From Acetivibrio saccincola (lineage in GTDB: Bacteria; Bacillota; Clostridia; Acetivibrionales; Acetivibrionaceae), in NCBI RefSeq assembly GCF_002844395.1, contig NZ_CP025197.1, positions 1,240,001-1,304,000 of the forward strand: a stretch of 64,000 bases of DNA. The letters run 5' to 3'. The notes beneath the pieces were generated by a model. That model did no database searches. It had not been told where the DNA came from and worked only from the letters and a program-made list of their open reading frames with translations. Positions within the stretch are counted from its first letter, which is position 1; every line of letters begins with the position of its first letter. The translations under genes were made by a program, and so were the position numbers. Shown here piece after piece: positions 26,563 to 37,147 of the stretch.

Positions 26563-29198
26563 GTGAAAAAGCATATAATTAAAATATTAATTATATCTTT
26601 ACTAATACAGGTGATTAATATTACAGTATCAGCAAGCAGTATTAATATAAAAACAGCTGAGGAATCACTAGATATTGCCAATAAATTTTTAGAAGAAAAT
26701 GTACTGGGATTTTACGGTTATTATGGAGAAACGAATATAAATGGAGATAAAATAAATGAAGTATTAGCTGTAAAGGGTACCCCGGCTTTTAACAACATGC
26801 CTATTTTTGTATATGGCAGCGAGGAAAAGGCCAGTATTGATGCTGTTAAAGAAGCTGCAATTAAAGTAATTAAAAGACCCGATGAAGAAGGAGTTCCACA
26901 ATACAGATGTTTAGGTTATACCCTTAATGGTGATTTATTTGCAAATCCTGTTTTTCCACCTGATTATCCTCCGACTCAGAATGTTAAAACTCTCAACGGA
27001 AGATGGGTAAAAGAACCATGGAACAACGAACATCCCTATATTCAACAGTGGATAAATAGGTTAGATTTTAAACCAAATCGATTATTAAAATTAACCGGAC
27101 GACGGGATTTCTTTGCCGCAAATATAGTTGACGGTCCGGAACCCCAATATTTTTCTGACGGAGGTTCTGTTGTAGACTATGTACATATAATCCAGCCCCC
27201 ACAATGCATTCATGGGGGCTGGGAATAGGATTTTATTTTCACAACAACGGCCAGAATTTAAGATACAAAACCTTTCTCCTTATGCCGTTTGAAATGCTAA
27301 AAAAAGATATTTCCGTTCAAGCAGAATCCATTCCGGTTGGTGCCGGAGCAGAAAGAAAAGTTTTAGTCGGAATAAATATAAAATCCACATTCACCGAGGA
27401 TGAGACGACAGACTATGAATGGGAAATTATAAAGAAAAGTGATGGCTCTAAAATTCCTGTAGAATATTTAGGACATGCAACAAAAGAAAAGGGCAAAATC
27501 ACCATTCCCGGCGAAAATGAAAGACTGATGTATGCAAGTTTTAGTATGCCTGAAGATGATGTTTTGGTGCGTTTTGTTATAAATGAAGACGGTACAAGCC
27601 CTGAAGAAAAATATTTAGGAAACAATGTATTTGAAGCAGAAATAAAATTTGTTGAGAGTATTTTTGAATATGGTGAATATGACATTCCTTACAATGTACT
27701 CTCAAGAGACTTTAGTTTTAATCTTTCAAAAAGACCTTCCGTGGCTGATTTGGGTTCTGCCAGAGGAGAATGGAGCGGCAATATAACGGGAGAGTTTAAA
27801 ATAATAAGAGATCCAAGAGACGGGTTGTTTAGAAAGTATTCTGAACAAAATAATCCTCCTGTCAATGAAGTGAGAAGAAGCAGAGTTGAAAGAAATCCTA
27901 TTGTAAATTTCACCATTGAAAGAAGGGATTTTGGAGATGACCCTGAAGGTAGGAAATGGCTTGACATAAATCCTTCAACCCCGGTGGTTAAAAATGGCCG
28001 GCTTTTCTCTGAAGGTTATATACAAGGATGGGATGTTTATGAGTGCGGTTTTGAAGATTGTGAATTATGCCCTCATAAAGTACTTAGAACTGCACCGTTT
28101 AACGAAGTAACAAAAGATTTAACGTTTAATGTTTATGTATACAATGGAATGAAAAACATTCCGTCAAAAAGCTTTAGAAATGAAATAGAAAACAACAGGG
28201 TAGATTCTCTTAATAAAAAAATGTATTGGGAAAGTGAGCCGTATAATTTTAATGTAATCAGGTGGATGTGCCGTTTAGACTCCAATGGAAAAGAATACGG
28301 CTGGACACCTGTTGACGGAAAATATCAAAGAACTTTTAAGCAGCAAAACAGTGGAGATATACAAATAAAAATAAATAGTCCTATGGAAATTGAATATATG
28401 CAGGCAAGGGAAGCAGCAAGGCAAGGCATAAACAGAAAAGACCTGTATGACAAAGCTGTATTTCCAACGGATATAGATCTACAAAGATTTGACTATCCTA
28501 TAAAGTCAGGATACTACTTTAACCCTGCCGGAAAATATTCTTTTAAAGTGGAGACGGTAACATACAAGCCTGTGCCTTATGATACACAGGAACACAAAGA
28601 TATTGTAAACGCCGTTATAAATTCATTTAACTACGAAACAGACCTTATGTACATAAATGACTACAGGGAAGCTGTAAATATAAAAGGAGAACTGCTGCCT
28701 GAAAGGGGAAGTACTTTCAGTACACGACCGGGCAGGCTGACGGCACGGGATAACATAGGTATAAACGGGATAGAACTTGTGACGGTGTTAGACAGAAATA
28801 GCGATGAGTCACGTTATACAAAAAAAGTTGAAGAAATTTACCATGAACATATAAGCGGAGGAAATACACATGAATATTGGAAAATGGTGATGGAAGGATA
28901 TGAAGAGTCAAATACTTTAAGCAGCAGGGATAATTACAAATACAGAGAGTATGTAAAACCGGGACAAAAAATGTACAAAATAACAGAAACAACAGAGGTG
29001 GACATTATTATAAACAAGGACAATATAAATACTTTTACACATGCACATATGCCAGATGGTGAGTATTACATAAGAGTGTGGATGGACAATATTGATTTAG
29101 GAAGCAGCAGCCATGCATATAGCTCATTAGGTACATTAAGCGGGGTAATGCTTGATGAAATGTATATTACGGTAAAAGGCTCCATGTATGATGACTAA
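26563..29198 (+). pseudogene. B1: large secreted protein, frameshifted near codon 213
   Basis: GTG 26563 is homologous to the B starts elsewhere; AAAAGG precedes it. Signal peptide HIIKILIISLLIQVINITV, then the variable N-terminal domain. At 27192-27200 the sequence reads CCAGCCCCCACA where intact copies have CCAGCCCCCTACA, a one-base loss that shifts frame and stops at 27226-27228. The remainder is open in the other frame to 29198 and almost identical to other B proteins. The lesion falls inside a 9-bp inverted repeat. Confidence 0.85.
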
Positions 29199-29227
29199 TA
29201 ATGGTTTGCATTGGAGGATAAATAAAA

Positions 29228-30075
29228 ATGAAAAAGATAGTTTTATCTATTACAGTATCAGTTATTATGTTAATGGCTTTTACAACAACATCTTTTGCCC
29301 AATTGCCTCTTCGTGTAGTGGTAAATGGCAACAGGGTGAATTTCCCGGATGCAGAGCCGTTTATAGACGACAACGGCAGGACACAGGTACCGGTGAGGTT
29401 TGTAAGTGAAGCGTTAGGGGCAGAAGTAGGCTGGGAAGGAAGCACAAAGACAGTTACAATATCCCAGGGAGATAAAGAAATAAAGATAGTAATTGGAAAA
29501 AAGGACTATACAATAAATGGTGAGAAGAATTTAATGGATACAGAGGCGCTGCTGAAGGAAGACAGGACCTTTGTACCTGTAAGGTTTGTAAGTGAGGGGT
29601 TAGGTGCAAGGGTGGATTGGGACCCGGCTGTAAGGACGGTTTATATTGATACAAGAGAAAAAGGAAGTACCAAGGATGACACACCAAAGGATGGAAGTAT
29701 TATAGAAGTGGATGGATATTTAGTGCCAAATGATACAAATATAATAATTGTAAAACCTCGTGGAAGTGACACAATAGAAACAAGTTTATCTGTAACTACA
29801 TTATTACCAAATTAAAAAAAAAAACAAAAAGAAGACTTAGTGTTTGCAATAGAAAGCAAATTTGGCAAAGATGTAGCAAATGAAGTAAGAAAACATATTG
29901 AACCAAAGAAAGATGGGATTACCTTCCTGAAAAAAATATATATGTTGAGAAGACAAATCAATATATATGGATATCAAAGTCACAAGCTTCAGACATATCA
30001 GTAGAAGTTATGATTCCAGGGTATGTACCTAATACGGGTCAGTATGATGATGTTATAGTAGAATGGGAATTATAA
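29228..30075 (+). pseudogene. A2 (A' copy): stalk-domain protein with decayed C-terminal domain
   Basis: Starts 29 bp after B1 with GGAGG. Intact signal peptide and both stalk repeats, then a stop after VTTLLPN (195 residues). Right after the stop is an 11-A run (29814-29824), followed by recognisable but frame-disrupted remains of the C-terminal domain to 30075 (KPKKD.. and ISKSQASDISVEVM in pieces). Same lesion as A6 and A8, so it predates array duplication. Confidence 0.85.
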
Positions 30076-30188
30076 AAATAAGGTATTGAGAGCGCAAAGT
30101 ATAAAAATGTATATAGTTTACACAAATATATGGAATAGTTATGTTGACCGAATGGATATAAAAATTAAAAACAGGTGAGTAAATAAAA

Positions 30189-30341
30189 AGGATTGCAGAT
30201 TTAATTGAAATGAATATGAGGAAAGAAACTGGGGATGTCAGCTTCAGCATGTCCAATTGCAGTACATATATGAGGGCGGAGGCCACCGTTTCAATAAAGT
30301 ATCTCTTTAAAGAAGATGTATTTAATTATAAAATTTGCTAA
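30189..30341 (+). pseudogene. Conserved 51-codon frame in the array spacer
   Basis: Encodes RIADLIEMNMRKETGDVSFS and then MSNCSTYMRAEATVSIKYLF up to a TAA at 30339. It is present unchanged at 40775-40927 and 45496-45648. No ribosome site precedes the inner ATG at 30210. It is probably the tail of a lost gene carried along by duplication. Confidence 0.35.
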
Positions 30342-30479
30342 ATTAAAAAATAGAAAGATATATTATATAGCATATAAAAAAATTAAGGCTTTGTAAACTA
30401 AACATGAAAAAATAGCACAATGTTTTATAGAATTGCTTTAAATTACTTTCAATTTCGCCTTGACGATTATAAAAGTCCG

Positions 30480-30538
30480 CCTTGAGATTGTCAAGGGTAA
30501 AATGAATGCGCTAACGCGCGCCCTTGACAATCTCAAGG
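30480..30538. repeat. Long hairpin inside IS copy 1
   Basis: CCTTGAGATTGTCAAGGG (30480-30497) pairs with CCCTTGACAATCTCAAGG (30521-30538) around a loop with GCGCTAACGCGCG. An outer AATTTCGCC/GGCGAAATT pair extends it. It lies between the transposase stop and the left end and may block read-through transcription into the transposase. Confidence 0.8.
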
Positions 30539-30579
30539 ACGTACATTTGAAAAATATTTTGGCGAAATTAAAGCAAAAT

Positions 30580-31692
30580 TTATGCTACAAGAAGATACTT
30601 TTTCTTCTCTCTTTCAGTTAGATTTAATCCAGCAACTTGAGCTGGCGTTAAGCCATTAAGAGATGAATGAGGCCTAACAAAATTATAGAAAAATATGAAC
30701 ATGCTGATTAGGTTGTTGGCTGATTCAAAGGAATTAAAACCTTGCTTAGTCTTATACCAAGCTTTAAATTGATGATGGAAAGACTCTATTAAATTATTAG
30801 AAACATCATCTTTAAAGCTTTCAACGCGAATATGTTTAACAGAACTACCTAGCACAGATTTAACTGGTACTTTATAAGCACTATATCGATCGCTAACTAT
30901 GGCATTAACAGTACCTAAATCTTTAACAGAATTAAGCAAAGCAAAAGCTTGGCTAGAATCTCTATAAGGCGATAAATGAAAACCTAAGACAAAGCGGGTT
31001 TCTGAATCTATGATAAACCAAATATAATATTTTTGGCCATTAATTTTTATAACTGTTTCGTCAGCATGCCATTCATCAGAATTAAAATCTAACATTGGTA
31101 TAAGTTCCAAAGAGAGATTATTAAAGAATGGAGCAAACTTTTTACACCAATTGCTAATGGTAGTATGAGAAACCTTAACATTATGGGCTACTCTAAGTAT
31201 TAAGGCAATATTTCTAAAAGAATTTTTGCCAAGGTAAAACATAGATAGAGCAGTAATAATTATATGCACTGGGTAACGCATACGTTTAAAATCATTCTTA
31301 CCAACAAGTTTAGACATAGATGCAGGTAATATATTATTTGGTTTAGGAACAAACATAGAATGATTGCACTTTTTATCACAACAACGGTAATTAGAGTAGT
31401 ATTCATAATCGTGATGAAGAAATGTTGCTTTACCGCAAACAGGGCAACGGGGGTATTTAGGCACCTTTTTAGACGTTGGTCTATCAGGAGCAAATTGGTG
31501 ATTACATTTACGGCAAAGGTATTTTTGATAACCATCTCTATCTTTGCCATAGCGATAAAAAGAATCTTTATTATTGCATTTTGGGCACTTAATTGGTACA
31601 ATTTTTTGCATGAGGACTTCATCCTTTCTGGGAGGTATTTGTTTTCTGGCAAAAACATTGTACCACAGAGGATTGAAGTCCTCAATTTTCAT
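30580..31692 (-). CDS. IS6-like DDE transposase with zinc ribbons
   Basis: 370 residues from the ATG at 31692, or 343 from the ATG at 31611, which has a better AAAGGATGA site. Zinc-binding pairs CPKC/CRKC and CPVC/CDKKC at the N-terminus; DDE core WHADETVIKINGQKYYIWF, VSDRYSAYK and NNLIESFHHQFKAWYK. Complete and probably active, since two nearly identical copies with intact target duplications exist. Confidence 0.9.
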   Translation of the reverse strand: MKIEDFNPLWYNVFARKQIPPRKDEVLMQKIVPIKCPKCNNKDSFYRYGKDRDGYQKYLCRKCNHQFAPDRPTSKKVPKYPRCPVCGKATFLHHDYEYYSNYRCCDKKCNHSMFVPKPNNILPASMSKLVGKNDFKRMRYPVHIIITALSMFYLGKNSFRNIALILRVAHNVKVSHTTISNWCKKFAPFFNNLSLELIPMLDFNSDEWHADETVIKINGQKYYIWFIIDSETRFVLGFHLSPYRDSSQAFALLNSVKDLGTVNAIVSDRYSAYKVPVKSVLGSSVKHIRVESFKDDVSNNLIESFHHQFKAWYKTKQGFNSFESANNLISMFIFFYNFVRPHSSLNGLTPAQVAGLNLTEREKKKYLLVA

Positions 31693-31733
31693 TTAAGTTT
31701 ACAGAGCGAAAATTAAAAACAGGAGGAGATAAA

Positions 31734-32582
31734 ATGAAAAAAATAGTTTTATTTATTACAGTATCAGTTATTATGTTAATGGCTTTAACAACAACATCAT
31801 TTGCCCAATTGCCTCTTCGTGTAGTGGTAAATGGCGATAGGGTGAATTTCCCGGATGCAGAGCCGTTTATAGACGACAACGGCAGGACACAGGTACCGGT
31901 GAGGTTTGTAAGTGAAGCGTTAGGGGCAGAAGTAGGCTGGGAAGGAAGCACAAAGACAGTTACAATATCCCAGGGAGATAAAGAAATAAAGATAGTAATT
32001 GGAAAAAAGGACTATACAATAAATGGTGAGAAGAATTTAATGGATACAGAGGCGCTGCTGAAGGAAGACAGGACCTTTGTACCTGTAAGGTTTGTAAGTG
32101 AGGGGTTAGGTGCAAGGGTGGATTGGGACCCGGCTGTAAGGACGGTTTATATTGATACGAGAGAAAAAGGCAGTACCAAGGATGACACCCCAAAGGATGG
32201 AAGTATTATTGAAGTGGACGGATACTTAGTGCCAAATGATACAAATATAGTAATTGTAAAGGCTCAAGAAAGTAAGATTGTAGAAACAAGAATGTCTATA
32301 AATGTTTTAAGACCAAATTTTGAAAAGCAAAAACAAGACTTGGTATTTGCATTAGAAAATAAGTTTGGCGAAGATATAGCAAATGAGGTAAGAAAACATA
32401 TTGAACCGAAGAAAGAGAGGTGGGATTATTTACCTGAAAAATATATATATGTAGAGGAGACAGACCAATATATCTGGATAAGAAAATCACAAACTGGAGG
32501 CATATCGATAAATGTTATGGTTCCAGGATATGTACCTAATGCAAGTGAATACGATGATGTTGTAGTAGAGTGGGAAAATTGA
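31734..32582 (+). CDS. A3: intact secreted stalk-domain protein
   Basis: 282 residues, GGAGGAG site 6 bases before ATG. Signal peptide, two stalk repeats, linker EKGSTKDDTPKDGS, C-terminal domain ending YDDVVVEWEN. Its distinctive patches are IVKAQESKIVETRMSINVL and IRKSQTGGISINVMV. The IS6-like element ends 25 bp upstream, so this A-B pair has lost its native upstream region; a TTTACA at the IS tip (31698-31703) could serve as a -35 but no well-spaced -10 was seen. Confidence 0.85.
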   Translation: MKKIVLFITVSVIMLMALTTTSFAQLPLRVVVNGDRVNFPDAEPFIDDNGRTQVPVRFVSEALGAEVGWEGSTKTVTISQGDKEIKIVIGKKDYTINGEKNLMDTEALLKEDRTFVPVRFVSEGLGARVDWDPAVRTVYIDTREKGSTKDDTPKDGSIIEVDGYLVPNDTNIVIVKAQESKIVETRMSINVLRPNFEKQKQDLVFALENKFGEDIANEVRKHIEPKKERWDYLPEKYIYVEETDQYIWIRKSQTGGISINVMVPGYVPNASEYDDVVVEWEN

Positions 32583-32607
32583 TAGTATAGAACGGCAGGT
32601 GTAAAAG

Positions 32608-35238
32608 TTGAAAAAGCATATAATTAAAATATTAATTATATCTTTACTGATGCAGATGATTAACATCACTGTATTAGCAAGTAGTATAGATATAAAAACA
32701 GCTCAAGAATCTTTTGAAGTAGCTAATGAATTTTTAGAAGAAAATCTGGGTTATTTCGGTTATTTTGGAGAAACGAATATAAATGGGGATAAAATAAATG
32801 AGGTGCTAGCAGTAAAGGGTACTCCGGCTTTTAGTGATATGCCTATTTTTGTATATGGTAAGGAATTTAATGCTAGTAACGATGCAGTTAAAAATGCTGC
32901 GATTAAGGTAATTCAAAGACTCGATGAAAAAGGAGTTCCACAATACAGATGTCTGGGTTATACCACTGAAGGTGATTTATTTGCAAATCCTGTATTTCCA
33001 CCTGATTATCCCCCAACACAGAATATTAAAACTCTCAATGGAAGATGGGTTAAAGAGCCATGGGATTATGAACATTTTTATATCCAACAGTGGATAAATG
33101 GAGTAGATTTTACGCCAGATGAATTATTCAGATTAACCGGACGACGGGATTTCTTTGCCGCAAATATAGTTGACGCTCCGGAGCCTCAATATTTTTCTGA
33201 TGGAGGTTCTGTTGAAGACTATGTACATATAATCCAGCCCCCTACAATGTATTCATGGGGGCTGGGAATAGGATTTTATTTTCACAACAATGGTCAAAAT
33301 TTAAGATACAAAACCTTTCTCCTTATGCCGTTTGAAATGCTAAAAAAAGATATTTCCGTTCAAGCAGAATCTATTCCGGTTGGTGCCGGAGCAGGAAGAA
33401 AAGTTTTAGTTGGAATAAATGTAAAGTCTACATTCACCGAGGATGAGACAGCAGATTATGAATGGGAAATTATAACGAAAAGTGATGGCTCTAAAATACC
33501 TGTAGAATATTTAGGACATGCAACCAAAGAAAAGGGCAAAATCACCATTCCCGGCGAAAATGAAAGACTGATGTATGCAAGTTTTAGTATGCCTGAAGAT
33601 GATGTTTTGGTGCGTTTTGTTATAAACGAAGACGGTACAAGCCCTGAAGAAAAATATTTAGGAAACAATGTATTTGAAGCAGAAATAAAGTATGTTGAGA
33701 GTATTTTTGAATATGATGAATATGACATTCCTTACAATGTACTCTCAAGAGACTTTAGTTTTAATCTTTCAAAAAGACCTTCCGTGGCTGATTTAGGGTC
33801 TGCAAGAGGAAGGTGGAGTGGCAATATAACAGGAGAGTTTAGAATAATAAGAGATCCAAAGGACGGATTATTTAGAAAGTATTCTGAAAAAAACAATCCG
33901 TCTATAAATAGTTCAAGATCTAGAGTTGAAAGAAATCCTATTGTAAATTTCACTATTGAAAGAAAGGATTTTGGAGATGACCCTGAAGGACGAAAATGGC
34001 TTGACAGAGACCCTTCAACTCCTGTAATTAAAAATGGCAAATTATTTTCTGAAGGCTATATACAAGGATGGGATGTTTATGAGTGCGGTTTTGAAGATTG
34101 TGAATTATGCCCTCATAAAGTACTTAGAACTGCACCCTTTAACGAAGTAACAAAAGATTTAACGTTTAATGTTTATGTATATAATGGAATGAAAAACATT
34201 CCATCAAAAAACTTTAAAAATGAAATAGAAAACAACAGGGTAGATTCCCTCAATAAAAAAATGTATTGGGAAAGTGAACCGTATAATTTTAATGTAATCA
34301 GATGGATGTGTCGTTTAGACTCCAATGGAAAAGAATACGGCTGGACATCTGTTGACGGAAGATATCAAAGAACTTTTAAGCAGCAAAACAGTGGAGATAT
34401 ACAAATAAAAATAAATAGTCCTATGGAAGTTGAATATATGCAGGCAAGGGATGCAGCAAGACAAGGCATAAACAGAAAAGACCTGTATGACAAAGCTGTA
34501 TTTCCAACGGATATAGATCTACAAAGATTTGACTATCCTATAAAGTCAGGATACTACTTTAACCCTGCCGGAAAATATTCTTTTAAAGTGGAGACGGTAA
34601 CATACAAGCCTGTGCCTTATGATACACAGGAACACAAAGATATTGTAAACGCCGTTATAAATTCATTTAACTACGAAACAGACCTTATGTACATAAATGA
34701 CTACAGGGAAGCTGTAAATATAAAAGGAGAACTGCTGCCTGAAAGGGGAAGTACTTTCAGTACACGTCCGGGCAGATTGACGGCACGGGATAACATAGGT
34801 ATAAACGGGATAGAACTTGTGACGGTGTTAGACAGAAATAGCGATGAGTTACGTTATACAAAAAAAGTTGAAGAAATTTACCATGAACATATAAGCGGAG
34901 GAAATACACATGAATATTGGAAAATGGTGATGGAAGGATATGAAGAGTCAAATACTTTAAGCAGCAGGGATAATTACAAATACAGAGAGTATGTAAAACC
35001 GGGACAAAAAATGTACAAAATAACAGAAACAACAGAGGTGGACATTATTATAAACAAGGACAATATAAACACTTTTACACATGCACATATGCCAGATGGT
35101 GAGTATTACATAAGAGTGTGGATGGACAATGTTGATTTAGGAAGCAGCAGCCATGCATATAGCTCATTAGGTACATTAAGCGGGGTAATGCTTGATGAAA
35201 TGTATATTACGGTAAAAGGCTCCATGTATGATGATTAA
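32608..35238 (+). CDS. B2: intact large secreted protein, family unrecognised
   Basis: 876 residues from TTG 32608, 25 bp after A3, so co-transcribed and likely co-functional. Signal peptide (residues 1-26), variable domain to about 200, then a long conserved region (W217 onward) rich in beta-strand patterns. Notable motifs: GDLFANPVFPPDYPPTQN, GRRDFFAANIVD, DVYECGFEDCELCPHKV (three cysteines, possible metal or disulfide site), EIYHEHISGGNTHEYWK, NTFTHAHMPDGEYYIRVW. No anchor, lipobox or LPxTG was seen, so it may be released or bound through the A partner. One of only two unbroken B genes. Confidence 0.85.
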   Translation: MKKHIIKILIISLLMQMINITVLASSIDIKTAQESFEVANEFLEENLGYFGYFGETNINGDKINEVLAVKGTPAFSDMPIFVYGKEFNASNDAVKNAAIKVIQRLDEKGVPQYRCLGYTTEGDLFANPVFPPDYPPTQNIKTLNGRWVKEPWDYEHFYIQQWINGVDFTPDELFRLTGRRDFFAANIVDAPEPQYFSDGGSVEDYVHIIQPPTMYSWGLGIGFYFHNNGQNLRYKTFLLMPFEMLKKDISVQAESIPVGAGAGRKVLVGINVKSTFTEDETADYEWEIITKSDGSKIPVEYLGHATKEKGKITIPGENERLMYASFSMPEDDVLVRFVINEDGTSPEEKYLGNNVFEAEIKYVESIFEYDEYDIPYNVLSRDFSFNLSKRPSVADLGSARGRWSGNITGEFRIIRDPKDGLFRKYSEKNNPSINSSRSRVERNPIVNFTIERKDFGDDPEGRKWLDRDPSTPVIKNGKLFSEGYIQGWDVYECGFEDCELCPHKVLRTAPFNEVTKDLTFNVYVYNGMKNIPSKNFKNEIENNRVDSLNKKMYWESEPYNFNVIRWMCRLDSNGKEYGWTSVDGRYQRTFKQQNSGDIQIKINSPMEVEYMQARDAARQGINRKDLYDKAVFPTDIDLQRFDYPIKSGYYFNPAGKYSFKVETVTYKPVPYDTQEHKDIVNAVINSFNYETDLMYINDYREAVNIKGELLPERGSTFSTRPGRLTARDNIGINGIELVTVLDRNSDELRYTKKVEEIYHEHISGGNTHEYWKMVMEGYEESNTLSSRDNYKYREYVKPGQKMYKITETTEVDIIINKDNINTFTHAHMPDGEYYIRVWMDNVDLGSSSHAYSSLGTLSGVMLDEMYITVKGSMYDD
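33234..33265 (+). repeat. GC-rich hairpin at the B domain boundary
   Basis: CCAGCCCCC (33234-33242) pairs perfectly with GGGGGCTGG (33257-33265) across 14 bases. Intact in B2 and B3 (37774-37805). In B1 the loop lost a T; in B4 and B6 the right arm reads GAGGGCTGG, creating TGA. It is the most GC-rich stretch of the B genes. Confidence 0.85.
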
Positions 35239-35267
35239 TAATGGTTTGCATTGGAGGATAAATAAAA

Positions 35268-36084
35268 ATGAAAAAGATAGTTTTATCTATTACAGTATCA
35301 GTTATTATGTTAATGGCTTTTATAACAACATCCTTTGCCCAATTGCCTCTTCGTGTAGTGGTAAATGGCAACAGGGTGAATTTCCCGGATGCAGAGCCGT
35401 TTATAGACGACAACGGCAGGACACAGGTACCGGTGAGGTTTGTAAGTGAAGCGTTAGGAGCGGAAGTAAGCTGGGAAGGAAGCACAAAGACAGTTACAAT
35501 ATCCCAGGGAGATAAAGAAATAAAGATAGTAATTGGAAAAAAAGGACTATACAATAAATGGTGAGAAGAATTTAATGGATACAGAGGCGCTGCTGAAGGA
35601 AGACAGGACCTTTGTACCTGTAAGGTTTGTAAGTGAGGGGTTAGGTGCAAGGGTGGATTGGGACTCGGCTGTAAGGACGGTTTATATTGATACAAGAGAA
35701 AAAGGCGATACGAAAGGTGATACACCAAGGAATGGAAGTATTATAGAAAAGTATGGCTATTTAGTGCCAAATGATACAAATATAACAATTGCAAAGTCAA
35801 GTAACGGTATTATAGAAACAACTTTACATATAAGTGTTTTAAGACTGGATTTTGAAAAGCAAATTGAAGATCTTGTTTTTGCGATAGAAAGCAGATTTAG
35901 TAAAGATATAGCAAACGAAATAGAAAAGCATGTTAGACAAAAGAAAAGTAGATGGACCCACTTACCCGAAAAATACATATATGTAAAAGAGACAAATCAA
36001 TATATCTGGATAAGAGAATCACAGACGGATAGTATATCAATAGAAGTTATGGTTCCTGGATATGTACCTGATACAAGTGAATAG
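35268..36084 (+). pseudogene. A4 (A' copy): frameshifted stalk-domain gene
   Basis: Signal peptide and first stalk repeat read normally, but an A6 run has become A7 (35537-35543), so the frame ends at 35564. The second repeat and a full-length C-terminal domain remain open in the next frame to 36084 (RESQTDSISIEVMVPGYV). TAT in the usual YDDVV tail is TAG here. This A' copy differs from A2, A6 and A8, which have the poly-A lesion. Confidence 0.85.
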
Positions 36085-36140
36085 GATGACGTTATAGTAG
36101 AGCAGGAAAAATACAACCCAATCGGAAGACGAGAATTTTT

Positions 36141-36176
36141 AGAGAATGTGGAGAAAAGATACATTACATGCTAAAG
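36141..36176 (+). pseudogene. 36-bp remnant of a lipase-like gene
   Basis: AGAGAATGTGGAGAAAAGAT plus ACATTACATGCTAAAG matches the region encoding EREWGEKIHYMLK at about 63191-63226, with one base change. It lies between A4 and A5 and indicates that a lipase-like gene once preceded A5 as it precedes A10 and A11. Confidence 0.65.
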
Positions 36177-36271
36177 ATATAAGCAAAATAAATGTTGTGG
36201 GAATTAGAAAATTAAAGTAATATAATATTTAAGAAATAACATATAAACTTTTTTAAACAGGAGGAAATGAG

Positions 36272-37120
36272 ATGAAAAGAACAGTTTTATTTATTACAGT
36301 ATCAGTTATTATGTTAATGGCTTTTACAACAACATCCTTTGCCCAATTGCCTCTTCGTGTGGTGGTAAATGGTGATAGAGTAAATTTTCCTGATGCAGAG
36401 CCGTTTATAGACGACAACGGCAGGACACAGGTACCGGTGAGGTTTGTAAGTGAAGCGTTAGGGGCAGAAGTAGGCTGGGAAGGAAGCACAAAGACAGTTA
36501 CAATATCCCAGGGAGATAAAGAAATAGAGATTGTAATCGGAAAAAAGGACTATACAATAAACGGTGAAAAGAATCTAATGGATACAGAAGCGCTGCTGAA
36601 AGAAGACAGAACCTTTGTACCTATAAGGTTTGTAAGTGAGGGGTTAGGTGCAAGGGTGGATTGGGACCCGGCTGTAAGGACGGTTTATATTGATACAAGA
36701 GAAAAAGGCGACTCTAAGGATGACACCCCAAAGGATGGAAGTATTATTGAAAAGTATGGCTATTTAGTGCCAAATGATACAAACATAATAATTGCAAAAC
36801 CCCAAGGAAGTGACAAAGTAGAAACGAGAATGTCTGTAACTACTTTAAGACCAAATTTTGAAAAGCAAAAAGATGACGTAGTGTTTGCAATAGAAAGCAG
36901 ATTTGGTAAAGATATAGCAAATGAAGTGAGAAAACATATTGAACCGAAGAAAGAGAGATGGGATTATCTACCTGAAAAATATATATATGTGAAGGATACA
37001 AATCAGTATATATGGATAGCAAGGTCGCAGGCTTCTGATATATCAATAAGTATTCTGTTTCCGGGATATGTACCTGATACAAATCAATATGATGATGTTG
37101 TAGTTGAGTGGGAAAATTAA
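36272..37120 (+). CDS. A5: intact secreted stalk-domain protein
   Basis: 282 residues, CAGGAGG site. Starts MKRTVLF rather than MKKIVLF; the stalk region has small differences (KEIEIVIGKK, VPIRFVSEGLG). Distinctive C-terminal patches KPQGSDKVETRMSVTTL and IARSQASDISISILFPGYV. Ends 27 bp before B3. Confidence 0.85.
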   Translation: MKRTVLFITVSVIMLMAFTTTSFAQLPLRVVVNGDRVNFPDAEPFIDDNGRTQVPVRFVSEALGAEVGWEGSTKTVTISQGDKEIEIVIGKKDYTINGEKNLMDTEALLKEDRTFVPIRFVSEGLGARVDWDPAVRTVYIDTREKGDSKDDTPKDGSIIEKYGYLVPNDTNIIIAKPQGSDKVETRMSVTTLRPNFEKQKDDVVFAIESRFGKDIANEVRKHIEPKKERWDYLPEKYIYVKDTNQYIWIARSQASDISISILFPGYVPDTNQYDDVVVEWEN

Positions 37121-37147
37121 TGGAAGTAGAACGGGTAGGTGTAAGGA

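Larger units (their letters stand above)
30387..31708 (-). mobile_element. IS6-family-like insertion sequence, copy 1, 1322 bp
   Basis: Ends GGCTTTGTAAACT and its imperfect complement AGTTTACAGAGCG. Flanked by 8-bp duplications AAAATTAA at 30379-30386 and 31709-31716; the uninterrupted site is seen in the spacers at about 40968 and 45699. An 8-bp duplication and GGCT(C/T)TGT ends fit IS6. It sits 17 bp before the ATG of A3. The same element is at 55904-57225 with one base difference noticed. Confidence 0.9.
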
